From the NCBI GenBank assembly GCA_023423995.1, contig JAFAEL010000209.1, positions 1 through 18,583 on the forward strand: a DNA stretch of 18,583 bases, in the 5' to 3' direction. The notes beneath the pieces are model-generated. The model saw only the letters and a list, made by a program, of their open reading frames with translations, made no database searches and was not told the origin of the DNA. Position 1 is the stretch's first letter. Each line of letters begins with the position of its first letter. The position numbers and the translations under genes were made by a program. Source of the stretch: Pseudomonadota bacterium (GTDB taxonomy: Bacteria; Pseudomonadota; Alphaproteobacteria; Rhizobiales; Beijerinckiaceae). This document shows, one piece after another, positions 1 to 6,396 of the stretch.

Positions 1-6
1 CACCGT

Positions 7-101
7 GTGCGGGAGGTCCGGGCGAGAGCGCCCGCGGGTTCCGACACTCACTTCCGGCATCCGATCCGCCCGTCGGAGCGGTGCCGCCCGACCTCCCGCA
101 C
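7..101. repeat. Long imperfect inverted repeat at the left edge
   Basis: Positions 7-24 (GTGCGGGAGGTCCGGGCG) are the reverse complement of 85-101 (CGCCCGACCTCCCGCAC) except for one extra C, giving about 17 paired bases around a loop of about 60 bases. The pairing is read directly. It lies upstream of the first gene and may be a terminator of a gene outside the window, part of a long leader, or a dispersed palindromic element. There is no U-run, so it is not a classic intrinsic terminator. Confidence 0.5.
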
Positions 102-107
102 CACCCT

Positions 108-122
108 CTCGGGATCCCCGAG
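108..122. other. Short GC hairpin in the leader of the first gene
   Basis: CTCGGG at 108-113 pairs with CCCGAG at 117-122 across a three-base loop. It lies about 90 bases before the chosen GTG start at 211. Together with the larger inverted repeat at 7-101 it makes the leader structured. No gene can be supported in positions 1-210. A regulatory role is only a possibility. Confidence 0.3.
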
Positions 123-210
123 GGGAAGTCTCGGCGTGGGCGGATGACAGATGCCTCGCCAGCCCACCGTGCTTCCGCTAACGATCGTCCCAAAACATCG
201 GAGGACGCTC

Positions 211-1413
211 GTGAGGAAGTCTGTTTTGGCCGCGGCTCTGCTCGCGGCGTCGGCGGCGGCTGCCCAGGCCCAGGTTTCGGACGATGTGGTCCGGATCGGC
301 GTCCTGTCCGACATGTCGAGCTGGGGCAAGGACAATGCCGGCCCGGGCTCCGCGGAAGGCGCCCGGATGGCCATCGAGGAGATGGGTGGGCAGGTGCTCG
401 GCAAGAAGGTCGAGCTCGTGATCGCCGATCACCAGATGAAGACGGATATCGGCGCGCAGGTCGCCCGCTCGTGGTTCGACGAAGGCAAGGTCGACGCGAT
501 CGCAGACGTGACGAACTCCGCCATCGCCATCGCGGTCCACAATCTCGCCCGCGACAAGAACCGGGTGGCGCTGCTCTCGGCCCCGGGGGCCAGCAGCCTG
601 ACGGACAAGCTCTGCAGCCCGAACACGGTGCATTTCACCTACGACACCTATTCGCTCGCCAAGGTGACGAGCCAGGCGCTGGCCGCCGAGGGCGCCAAGA
701 GCTGGTACTTCGTGACGGCCGACTACGCCTTCGGGCACGGGCTCGAGGCGGATGCGACGCGCTTCATCAAGGAGGCGAAGGGCGAGATCCGGGGCGGCAT
801 CAAGCACCCGACCGGCACCTCCGACTTCTCCTCCTTCGTGCTGCAGGCGCAGGGCTCGAAGGCCGACGTCGTGGTCTTCGCCAATGCCGGCGCCGATACC
901 CAGAACGGCCTCAAGCAGGCGGGCGAGTTCGGCCTCGTGCAGGGCGGCCAGAAGCTCGCCGGCCTCCTCATGTACGAGACCGACATCCACGCGGTCGGGC
1001 TCGCGAACGCCCAGGGCACGTATCTCACGACCGCCTCGTACTGGAACATGAACGACGCGACGCGGGCCTGGTCGAGGAAGTTCTTCGAGCGGATGGGCTT
1101 CATGCCGACCATGAACCAGGTCGGGGCCTACGGCGCGGTGCTGCATTACCTGAAGGCGGTGAAAGCTGCCGGCACCGACGAGGCGAAGGCCGTGATGGCC
1201 AAGATGCGCGAGCTGCCCATCGAGGACGCGTTCATCAAGAACGCGCGCCTCCGGGCAGACGGCCGCGTGATGCGCGACATGTATCTCGCCCGCGTGAAGT
1301 CGCCGGCAGAGTCGAAGGAGCCCTGGGACTACCTGGAGATCGTCCGCACCGTGAAGGCCGAGGACGCCTACCGGCCGGAGAGCGAGTCGGAGTGTCCGCT
1401 GCTGAAGAAGTGA
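211..1413 (+). CDS. ABC transporter substrate-binding protein, branched-chain/LivK type (orphan)
   Basis: This is a periplasmic type I binding protein of the Leu/Ile/Val (Peripla_BP_6) family, 400 residues. It would capture a small solute and deliver it to an ABC permease. The chosen start is GTG at 211, because GGAGG at 200-204 sits six bases before it and the protein then opens with a basic N-terminus and Ala-rich signal peptide cut near AQA-Q. An in-frame ATG at 151 would add 20 non-signal residues. The first mature strand, VVRIGVLSDMSSWGK, is the usual opening of the family. A central CSPNTVHFTYDTYSLAK segment and the C-terminal ESECPLLKK are typical of a methylotroph/rhizobial subgroup, as I remember it. 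No permease or ATPase gene is adjacent, so it is an orphan here. The ligand cannot be read from sequence. Confidence 0.9.
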   Translation: MRKSVLAAALLAASAAAAQAQVSDDVVRIGVLSDMSSWGKDNAGPGSAEGARMAIEEMGGQVLGKKVELVIADHQMKTDIGAQVARSWFDEGKVDAIADVTNSAIAIAVHNLARDKNRVALLSAPGASSLTDKLCSPNTVHFTYDTYSLAKVTSQALAAEGAKSWYFVTADYAFGHGLEADATRFIKEAKGEIRGGIKHPTGTSDFSSFVLQAQGSKADVVVFANAGADTQNGLKQAGEFGLVQGGQKLAGLLMYETDIHAVGLANAQGTYLTTASYWNMNDATRAWSRKFFERMGFMPTMNQVGAYGAVLHYLKAVKAAGTDEAKAVMAKMRELPIEDAFIKNARLRADGRVMRDMYLARVKSPAESKEPWDYLEIVRTVKAEDAYRPESESECPLLKK

Positions 1414-1459
1414 CGGGGCCGGGTCGGCAACCCACGCCTTCGGTCCCGATCGAGAGAAG

Positions 1460-1479
1460 CGACCCGGCGTGTCGGGTCG
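1460..1479 (+). terminator. Possible terminator hairpin after the binding-protein gene
   Basis: CGACCCG (1460-1466) pairs with CGGGTCG (1473-1479) around a six-base loop, about 50 bases after the stop codon. There is no U-run, so Rho-independent termination is uncertain. Confidence 0.35.
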
Positions 1480-1558
1480 ATCTCACCGGACGTTAAGCGA
1501 TCCCGGATATACGGCCCGTCCTGGTAGGCCATCCGGCCGCGCGGCAGGACTGGAGGCG

Positions 1559-2944
1559 ATGAACGCCAGGCAGCAGGGCCAACCGGACAGGTTCGCGCGG
1601 CTCGCCGCTATGGGCCCGACCCTGATCCTGTGTGCGGTCGGCATCCTTCTGCCGAACGCCCTGTCGCTGATCTCGTTCGCGGCCGGGATCGGCGTTCCGC
1701 CGCGGACGGCGGCGATCGTCGCCTATGCGGCCGTGGTGCTGGTCTCGCGTCTCGTCCCGTTCAGGGCGACCCTCGTGCTGTTCCTGGCCGTCGTCGCCTA
1801 TGACGTGATCTCCACGATCGCCCTGGCCTTCGGCCTCGCGCCGCAGGAGATCGTCACGGCGCTTCACCTGCTGGTCGCCCTGAAGCCGCTCGCCTCGCCC
1901 CTCTACCTGGCGCTCGGTGCCGGGCTGGCCCTCCTGCTGGCGGCGAACCTCTTCGCGCTCAGGGAATTCCGCAGCGGCATGCGTCGCGGGAACCCCGTTG
2001 CGCTGGCCGGGGCGGCCTTGCTCCTCGCGGGCGTCGATGTCGTCGCCAATACCTCGCCGCACTACGAGTTCGGCACGCTCTATGCCGCCGGCAAGCCGAT
2101 GGAATCGGCCGTGGAAGATTCGGGTTTCCGGCGCGGTGTCACGGCCGGACGCGACCGGCATGCCCTTCTCGTGCTCGTCGAGGCGCTCGGGCGCTTCGCC
2201 GATCCCGCCCACCAGACGCTTCTTCTCAAGCCCTTCGATGCCCCCGCCCTGCGCGACCGCTTCGACGTGAGTTTTGGCGAGACGACCTATTACGGCTCCA
2301 CCACCGCGGCCGAAATGCGCGAGCTCTGCGGCACCAGGGCGCCATATCAGGACGTCATGGACGGCGAGACCTTCGACTGCTTGCCCGAACAGCTTGCGAG
2401 GCGCGGCTACCGCACCCTCGCGCTTCACAACTTCACGGAAGCCTTCTTCGACCGGCGCGAATGGTATCCGGGCCTGGGCTTCCAGGACGGGATCTTCGGC
2501 GAGGATCTCGGCCCGCGGTTTGCGGCGCGGTGCGGCGGGCCGTTCCGCGGCCCCTGCGACCGCGACGTGGTGGCCGTCATCGCGCAGGAACTGCGTCAGG
2601 CCACGACTCCGACCTTCGCGTATTGGCTGACCTTCAGCACGCATGTCCCGATCGCGCCCGGGGAGGGCACGCCGCGGCTCGGCTGCGAGGCCGACGGCGG
2701 GCCCATCGGCCACGTCGAGGTCTGTCAGATGACGGAGCTGTGGCTCGACGTCTTCGAAGGGATCGCCCGGATGGCCGCCGAGCTGCCGCCGACGGAGATC
2801 CTCATCGTCGGGGACCATGCCCCGCCGCTCTGGTCCAGGGCGGGTCGAGGGCTCTTCTCCCCCGGCAAGGTCTCCTGGATCCGCCTCACGCCGAAGAGCG
2901 GCCGGGGAGGGGCCCCCGCGGGTTCGGCTCGAGCGCAACGATAG
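1559..2944 (+). CDS. Membrane sulfatase-superfamily phosphotransferase (LtaS/EptA-like)
   Basis: This 461-residue inner-membrane protein belongs to the alkaline phosphatase/sulfatase superfamily. About five hydrophobic segments (residues 17-170) precede an extracytoplasmic catalytic domain. By alignment from memory to LtaS/EptA, the metal site looks complete: E208 in LVEAL, a Thr nucleophile in GSTTAAE (T248 or T249), H362 in STHVP, and D419-H420 in VGDHAPP. Such enzymes move phosphoglycerol or phosphoethanolamine onto surface glycans or lipid A; the actual donor and acceptor are unknown. The start chosen is ATG 1559, with GGAGG two bases ahead (short spacing). An upstream ATG at 1469 would add 30 Arg/Gly/Pro-rich residues, and ATG 1610 is an alternative. 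The 3' end overlaps the convergent GT87 gene by 59 bases, and both genes point to envelope modification. Confidence 0.82.
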   Translation: MNARQQGQPDRFARLAAMGPTLILCAVGILLPNALSLISFAAGIGVPPRTAAIVAYAAVVLVSRLVPFRATLVLFLAVVAYDVISTIALAFGLAPQEIVTALHLLVALKPLASPLYLALGAGLALLLAANLFALREFRSGMRRGNPVALAGAALLLAGVDVVANTSPHYEFGTLYAAGKPMESAVEDSGFRRGVTAGRDRHALLVLVEALGRFADPAHQTLLLKPFDAPALRDRFDVSFGETTYYGSTTAAEMRELCGTRAPYQDVMDGETFDCLPEQLARRGYRTLALHNFTEAFFDRREWYPGLGFQDGIFGEDLGPRFAARCGGPFRGPCDRDVVAVIAQELRQATTPTFAYWLTFSTHVPIAPGEGTPRLGCEADGGPIGHVEVCQMTELWLDVFEGIARMAAELPPTEILIVGDHAPPLWSRAGRGLFSPGKVSWIRLTPKSGRGGAPAGSARAQR

Positions 2945-4145
2945 GCATCCTGCCCCGAGCGCCGCGCGCCTCCCTGAGGACGAGCATGAGCAGGGCGGTC
3001 AGGAGAAGCGGCGTGACAGGGAGGGGGATCAGGAGATTGATGCTGCGCGCCGCCCCGGGCAGCAGCCAGGCGACCGCCAGCGTCGTCTTCAGCCAGGGCC
3101 GGAACCCGTGCTCCTGCCCATATGAAACGATCAGGGCCATCGCCGCGCCGAGCACGACCATGTCGTAGTCGAGCACGTAGGGCGTGACGAGGAGCGTACC
3201 GAGGAGCAGGCCCGCTCCCTTGAGCCGCATATCAACGGGCCGCCGCCAGAGAGCGACGCAGAACGCCGTCACCAGGGCGGAATAAACGCCCTGAAGCGCA
3301 TAGGCCGGGGAGGTCGCGCTCCCCCAGAGCCGAGCCCAGGCGAACACGCTCTGAAACTTCTCGAAGCCGGCCCCGCCATTCGCGAGCACGATCGCCTGCG
3401 TCGTCCCGAGCGAGCGGACGAACGCCGCCCATGTCCCCGCGCCGAAGACGCCGATGCTGAGAGCGAGCAACACGACGAGGGTGGCGGCCGCGGCCGCGAA
3501 GGCGCGCCAGTAGCCGCCGACCGCAAGGAAGACGGGGATCAGCAGACCGAGCTGCGGCTTGAACGCGAGCGCCCCGAACAACACGCCCGCCAGGATCTCC
3601 CGGCGGGGAAGGGCGAGGACGCCCCCGAGGAGGAGCGCTGCGGTGAGAAGGCCGGTCTGGCCATGCGCCAGGCACAGGAACACGGCCGGGCATCCGAGCG
3701 CGACGAGCGCCGCCAGCCGAGTGCTCAGGACGCGGCGATAGGCCAGGAAGGCCAAGAACAGGCTGGCGCCCTGCCAAAGGAAGAGCGCAGGCAGGTAGTC
3801 GAACCGGGCGAGGGCAGCCGCGAGCAGCAGAAAGATCGGCGGGTAGTTCCAGGGGAAGAAGAGCTCGGTGCCGAGCAGGTTCAGCTGGATGTCCCGAAGG
3901 GCGGTCCAGTCGTAGGCCTCTGCCGCGCGGCCCTGAGCCGCGAGCCATCCTGCCGACCAGAAGCTGGCAAAGTCTGTTCCGAGCGGCCGTCCGAGGGGGT
4001 CGAGGACGCCGTTGGCGCCCAATACGCCGGCTGCCGCCGCCAGGGCCGAGATCGCGAGAGCTGTGCCCGACGCAACCGCCATCAGGCGGGCAGTCAGCCA
4101 CGAGCCCTCGGCGTATCGCAAAGGGAGACTTGCCGCGCGCCCCAT
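2886..4145 (-). CDS. GT87 family polyprenol-phosphate-dependent glycosyltransferase (DUF2029)
   Basis: This 419-residue polytopic membrane protein is of the GT87/DUF2029 family, whose known members transfer mannose or related sugars from polyprenyl-phosphate sugars on the outer face of the inner membrane (PimE-like). Visible family marks are GTDFASFWSAG with the likely catalytic Asp58 just after the first membrane helix, the NYPPIF motif near residue 105, and KPQLGLLIPVFL near residue 205. About ten hydrophobic segments follow one another. The ribosome site before ATG 4145 is weak, and ATG at codon 22 is an alternative start. The acceptor is unknown. The gene is convergent with, and overlaps by 59 bases, the phosphotransferase gene, and is divergent from the small exported protein at 4279. 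Confidence 0.85.
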   Translation of the reverse strand: MGRAASLPLRYAEGSWLTARLMAVASGTALAISALAAAAGVLGANGVLDPLGRPLGTDFASFWSAGWLAAQGRAAEAYDWTALRDIQLNLLGTELFFPWNYPPIFLLLAAALARFDYLPALFLWQGASLFLAFLAYRRVLSTRLAALVALGCPAVFLCLAHGQTGLLTAALLLGGVLALPRREILAGVLFGALAFKPQLGLLIPVFLAVGGYWRAFAAAAATLVVLLALSIGVFGAGTWAAFVRSLGTTQAIVLANGGAGFEKFQSVFAWARLWGSATSPAYALQGVYSALVTAFCVALWRRPVDMRLKGAGLLLGTLLVTPYVLDYDMVVLGAAMALIVSYGQEHGFRPWLKTTLAVAWLLPGAARSINLLIPLPVTPLLLTALLMLVLREARGARGRMPIVALEPNPRGPLPGRSSA

Positions 4146-4246
4146 CCCGGTGAGATGCGGCCCTCTGCCTTAACGTCCGCTTTCCGCCGGAGCGGAACAC
4201 CGGAAGATGCCTCCCTACATCTTGCCCACTTCGCGCAAGTGCTCGA

Positions 4247-4261
4247 CGTTGCAAGGCAACG
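4247..4261 (+). promoter_or_regulatory. Leader hairpin before the Pro/Ala-rich exported protein
   Basis: CGTTGC (4247-4252) and GCAACG (4256-4261) form a perfect six-base-pair stem with an AAG loop. It ends six bases before the AGGGG ribosome site at 4267. A weaker pairing, CTTGC with GCAAG, lies just upstream (about 4221-4239). Both sit in the divergent 4146-4278 spacer. The arrangement could stabilise the transcript or affect translation, but nothing else supports a regulatory role. Confidence 0.3.
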
Positions 4262-4278
4262 AATCAGGGGAATGTCGG

Positions 4279-4752
4279 ATGAAGGCAGGTTTCGTCGGCT
4301 TGGTTTTTCTCGCCGCAACGCTCGGCGTCGGTGCGGCGGGCGCCCAGACGCCTTCGCCGAACCTGCCGACCCCGGCAACGCCGGGCCCGAACCCCGGAGC
4401 GGCCGCGACCGATGCGGTGACGAGCCCGACCAAGCCCACCGAGACGGCGCCCGCCGCCGGGGCAGGCGCCACGCCCGGCGATGCCTCTCCCGGGACCCGC
4501 GCGCCGGTTGCGCCGCCTGCCGTCGTGCCGCCGGTTCCGCCGCAGCCCGGCCCGACCGGCGCCATGAGCCCGGCCGAGATGCGGGAGCTCCTGGACGCCT
4601 CGCGCGCCACCGCGAAGGCCACCCGCGAAGCCGTCGAATACGGCCGCGTGGTGCCGGACATCCTGCAGCAGATCCTGGCAAAGCTGGACAAGATCGAGGA
4701 CAAGCTCGACAAGGTCGAGAATGCCGTGAAGGCTCAACGGAACCGGCGCTGA
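4279..4752 (+). CDS. Small exported Pro/Ala-rich protein with C-terminal helix
   Basis: I do not recognise a named family. The 157-residue product starts at ATG 4279, chosen because AGGGGAA precedes it by about seven bases and a clean signal peptide follows (MKAGFVGLVFLAATLGVG, cut near AGA-Q). Residues 25-95 are low-complexity Pro, Ala, Thr and Gly, as in a wall- or periplasm-spanning linker. The last 60 residues form a charged amphipathic helix with heptad-like LDKIEDKLDKVENAVK, suggesting a coiled coil or oligomer. It is probably periplasmic or outer-membrane associated. It is divergent from the GT87 gene and lies 97 bases ahead of aapJ in the same direction, separated from it by a GC-rich hairpin, so co-transcription is doubtful. 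Confidence 0.75.
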   Translation: MKAGFVGLVFLAATLGVGAAGAQTPSPNLPTPATPGPNPGAAATDAVTSPTKPTETAPAAGAGATPGDASPGTRAPVAPPAVVPPVPPQPGPTGAMSPAEMRELLDASRATAKATREAVEYGRVVPDILQQILAKLDKIEDKLDKVENAVKAQRNRR

Positions 4753-4785
4753 CGCTCCGGCACCCTGCCTAAGGCCAAGTTGACG

Positions 4786-4812
4786 CGGCACGGGGCTTGC
4801 CCGAACGTGCCG
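4786..4812 (+). terminator. GC hairpin between the exported-protein gene and aapJ
   Basis: CGGCACG (4786-4792) pairs with CGTGCCG (4806-4812), with further GGGC/CCC pairing inside and a small bulge. It lies 34 bases after one stop and 38 bases before the aapJ start. It could end the upstream transcript or be a leader element of aapJ; no U-run is present. Confidence 0.35.
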
Positions 4813-4849
4813 GGGCGCCATCCGGCGCTTCCGGAGTGCTCCGTTCGCC

Positions 4850-5881
4850 ATGCCATCGTTCCGCCTTCCGCTTGCGGCGGCCGCCTTCGCGCTGGCCGCC
4901 ACCTCCGCTGGCGCTCAGCAGCTCGCACCCTCGCCGACGCTCGACGCCATCAAGGCCCGTGGCCATCTCGAATGCGGCGTCCATCTCGGTCTGCCCGGCT
5001 TCTCCTTCGCCAATGACAAGGGCGAGTGGTCCGGGATCGACGTCGATTACTGCCGGGCGCTCGCGGCCGCGATCCTGGGCGACGCTACCAAGGTGAAGTT
5101 CACGCCGACCTCGGTGCAGCAGCGCTGGCCGGTGCTGCAATCGGGGCAGGTCGACCTCCTGTCGCGCAACACGACGATCACCTTCACCCGGAACGCGACC
5201 CTCGGCGTGAACTTCCAGGGCATCAACTTCTACGAGGGCCAGACCTTCGTGGTCCGCAAGGGCACCGCGAAGGTGCCAAAGGATCTCGATGGCGCGTCGG
5301 TCTGCGTTGCGGCCGGCTCCACGGAAGAGAAGAACGCCGCCGACTGGGCGAAGGAGAACGGGATCAAGGTCTCGATCATCAACTTCCAGAAGAACGACGA
5401 CGCCATCGCGGCCTACGATGCCGGGCGCTGCGACGCCTATACGGCCGGCATCGGCGCCCTCGCCGGGCAGCGCATCAAGCTGAAGGAGCCGGACAACAAC
5501 ATCGTCATGACGGAGACGATCTCGAACGACCCGCAGGGCCCGACCACCCGCTGGGGCGACGAGCGCTACCAGTTGGTCGTGCGCTGGGTGCTCAACGGCA
5601 TGATCGCCGCCGAGGCGCTTGGCGTCACGTCCAAGAACGTCGACGAGATGAAGGCGAAGTCGCAGAATGCGGAAGTTCGCCGCCTGCTCGGGGTCGATGG
5701 CGGGTTCGGGGCCATGATGGGCCTGTCGAACGACTGGATGTACAACGCCATCAAGCAGGTCGGGAATTACGGCGAGAGCTACGAGCGCACGGTCGGCATG
5801 GGCTCGCCCCTGAAGCTCGCTCGCGGCAAGAACGAGCTCTGGACGAAGGGCGGCCTGCTCTTCACGTCGCCGTTCCAATAG
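4850..5881 (+). CDS. aapJ: General/polar amino-acid ABC transporter substrate-binding protein, AapJ-like
   Basis: This 343-residue periplasmic protein is of the SBP_bac_3 family and the AapJ/BztA subgroup, which binds a broad set of L-amino acids for the Aap transporter. It starts with a signal peptide (MPSFRLPLAAAAFALAA, cut near AGA-Q). The AapJ-like marks are CGVHLGLPGFSFAND, GIDVDYCRALAAAILGD, LLSRNTT, AGRCDAYTA, GPTTRWGDERY and VGNYGESYER. It differs from the textbook AapJ in several places (GQTFVV instead of GQGFMV, and a changed segment after VCVAAGS), so the ligand range may differ. The GGAG at 4833 is 13 bases from ATG 4850, which is a long spacing. The two permeases follow at 6397 and 7554, but two tiny membrane genes come in between. 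The symbol rests on family resemblance and context. Confidence 0.88.
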   Translation: MPSFRLPLAAAAFALAATSAGAQQLAPSPTLDAIKARGHLECGVHLGLPGFSFANDKGEWSGIDVDYCRALAAAILGDATKVKFTPTSVQQRWPVLQSGQVDLLSRNTTITFTRNATLGVNFQGINFYEGQTFVVRKGTAKVPKDLDGASVCVAAGSTEEKNAADWAKENGIKVSIINFQKNDDAIAAYDAGRCDAYTAGIGALAGQRIKLKEPDNNIVMTETISNDPQGPTTRWGDERYQLVVRWVLNGMIAAEALGVTSKNVDEMKAKSQNAEVRRLLGVDGGFGAMMGLSNDWMYNAIKQVGNYGESYERTVGMGSPLKLARGKNELWTKGGLLFTSPFQ

Positions 5882-5892
5882 GCGAACGGCGT

Positions 5893-6171
5893 GTGGGCGA
5901 CGAGGAGACCTCAGCTCGCCCGACACCGGGACCAGGCAAGACAGCCCGCAATGAGCGGCGAAAGCTCTTTGCGGCTTGGCTCAACACCTTGGCGAGCGCG
6001 ACCGTCACCGTCGGCGTGCTCGCGCCTGCTGCAGGTATACTGTATGGATTCAGCGTGCCGGGGGCAGACCGTGGAGCTTGGCTCTTGCTTGCGATCGCCT
6101 CGGCTTGGCTTCTCGCAGGAGCCATCCTACATCTTTTTGGAAGAAGGATCCTCGGAGGCATCGAGGAATGA
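5893..6171 (+). CDS. Small two-helix membrane protein inside the aap cluster
   Basis: A 92-residue protein with a GTG start at 5893, 11 bases after the aapJ stop. The first 30 residues are polar (Asp/Glu, Pro, Arg), followed by two hydrophobic segments at about residues 33-52 and 59-78 and the basic tail FGRRILGGIEE. The real start could be later, since no strong ribosome site precedes this GTG and no in-frame ATG exists near the N-terminus. Codon use is unlike the neighbours: ATA, CTA, TTT, AGA and AGG appear, and the 60 bases at 6121-6180 are about 52 percent GC. Its stop overlaps the next start in an ATGA arrangement. I recall similar unnamed small proteins in other Proteobacteria but assign no function. 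Confidence 0.62.
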   Translation: MGDEETSARPTPGPGKTARNERRKLFAAWLNTLASATVTVGVLAPAAGILYGFSVPGADRGAWLLLAIASAWLLAGAILHLFGRRILGGIEE

Positions 6172-6326
6172 CCTGGGAACTCGCCTACGCTGTGTTTGGG
6201 GCGCCCCTGCTCCTCGTGGTGTTCGGCTTCGTGATGCTTCGCGTCACCCGCTTCCTCGAGCGACGGGAGCGTCGGACGTACGACGATGCTGGTCGTCCAC
6301 GGATCGCTGGCGGGCCGGCGCGCTGA
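6168..6326 (+). CDS. Tiny single-pass membrane protein, translationally coupled partner
   Basis: A 52-residue protein. Its ATG overlaps the TGA of the preceding gene (ATGA at 6168-6171), and GGAGG at 6154-6158 gives a good ribosome site nine bases ahead, which makes it convincing despite its size. Residues 6-25 (AYAVFGAPLLLVVFGFVMLR) form one membrane helix, followed by a basic, Arg-rich cytoplasmic-type tail (FLERRERRTY). The pair looks like a two-subunit unit made in fixed ratio. It sits between aapJ and aapQ with lower GC than both, suggesting insertion into the transporter cluster. A role as transporter accessory, holin-like pair or stress peptide cannot be separated by sequence alone. 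Confidence 0.65.
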   Translation: MTWELAYAVFGAPLLLVVFGFVMLRVTRFLERRERRTYDDAGRPRIAGGPAR

Positions 6327-6396
6327 GTCTGGCGCTACGAGCTGAGCCGCCAGATCGGGCGAACTTGACGCTCGCCTTCCCCGGTCTCGAGCCGAG

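Noticed and set aside
1..60. Possible start of a minus-strand gene (ATG at 60) running off the left edge
   Set aside because: Only 20 codons are visible, there is no good ribosome site and no recognisable sequence; the same bases form one arm of the inverted repeat.
81..1496. Long open frame overlapping the first binding-protein gene on the same strand
   Set aside because: It is Arg/Gly/Pro rich with no recognisable fold, and covers a clear family member in the correct frame. GC-rich DNA yields such frames by chance.
1493..2938. 481-codon minus-strand frame opposite the phosphotransferase gene
   Set aside because: It has Arg/Glu/Gly/His-rich composition typical of antisense frames, and the plus strand encodes a complete enzyme with active-site residues.
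4769..5926. Minus-strand frame opposite aapJ
   Set aside because: It is the antisense shadow of a clear binding-protein gene with no family resemblance of its own.
5893..6326. Toxin-antitoxin pair between aapJ and aapQ
   Set aside because: The size, overlap and membrane segments would allow it, but neither protein has a recognisable toxin or DNA-binding antitoxin motif, so it is not called as such.
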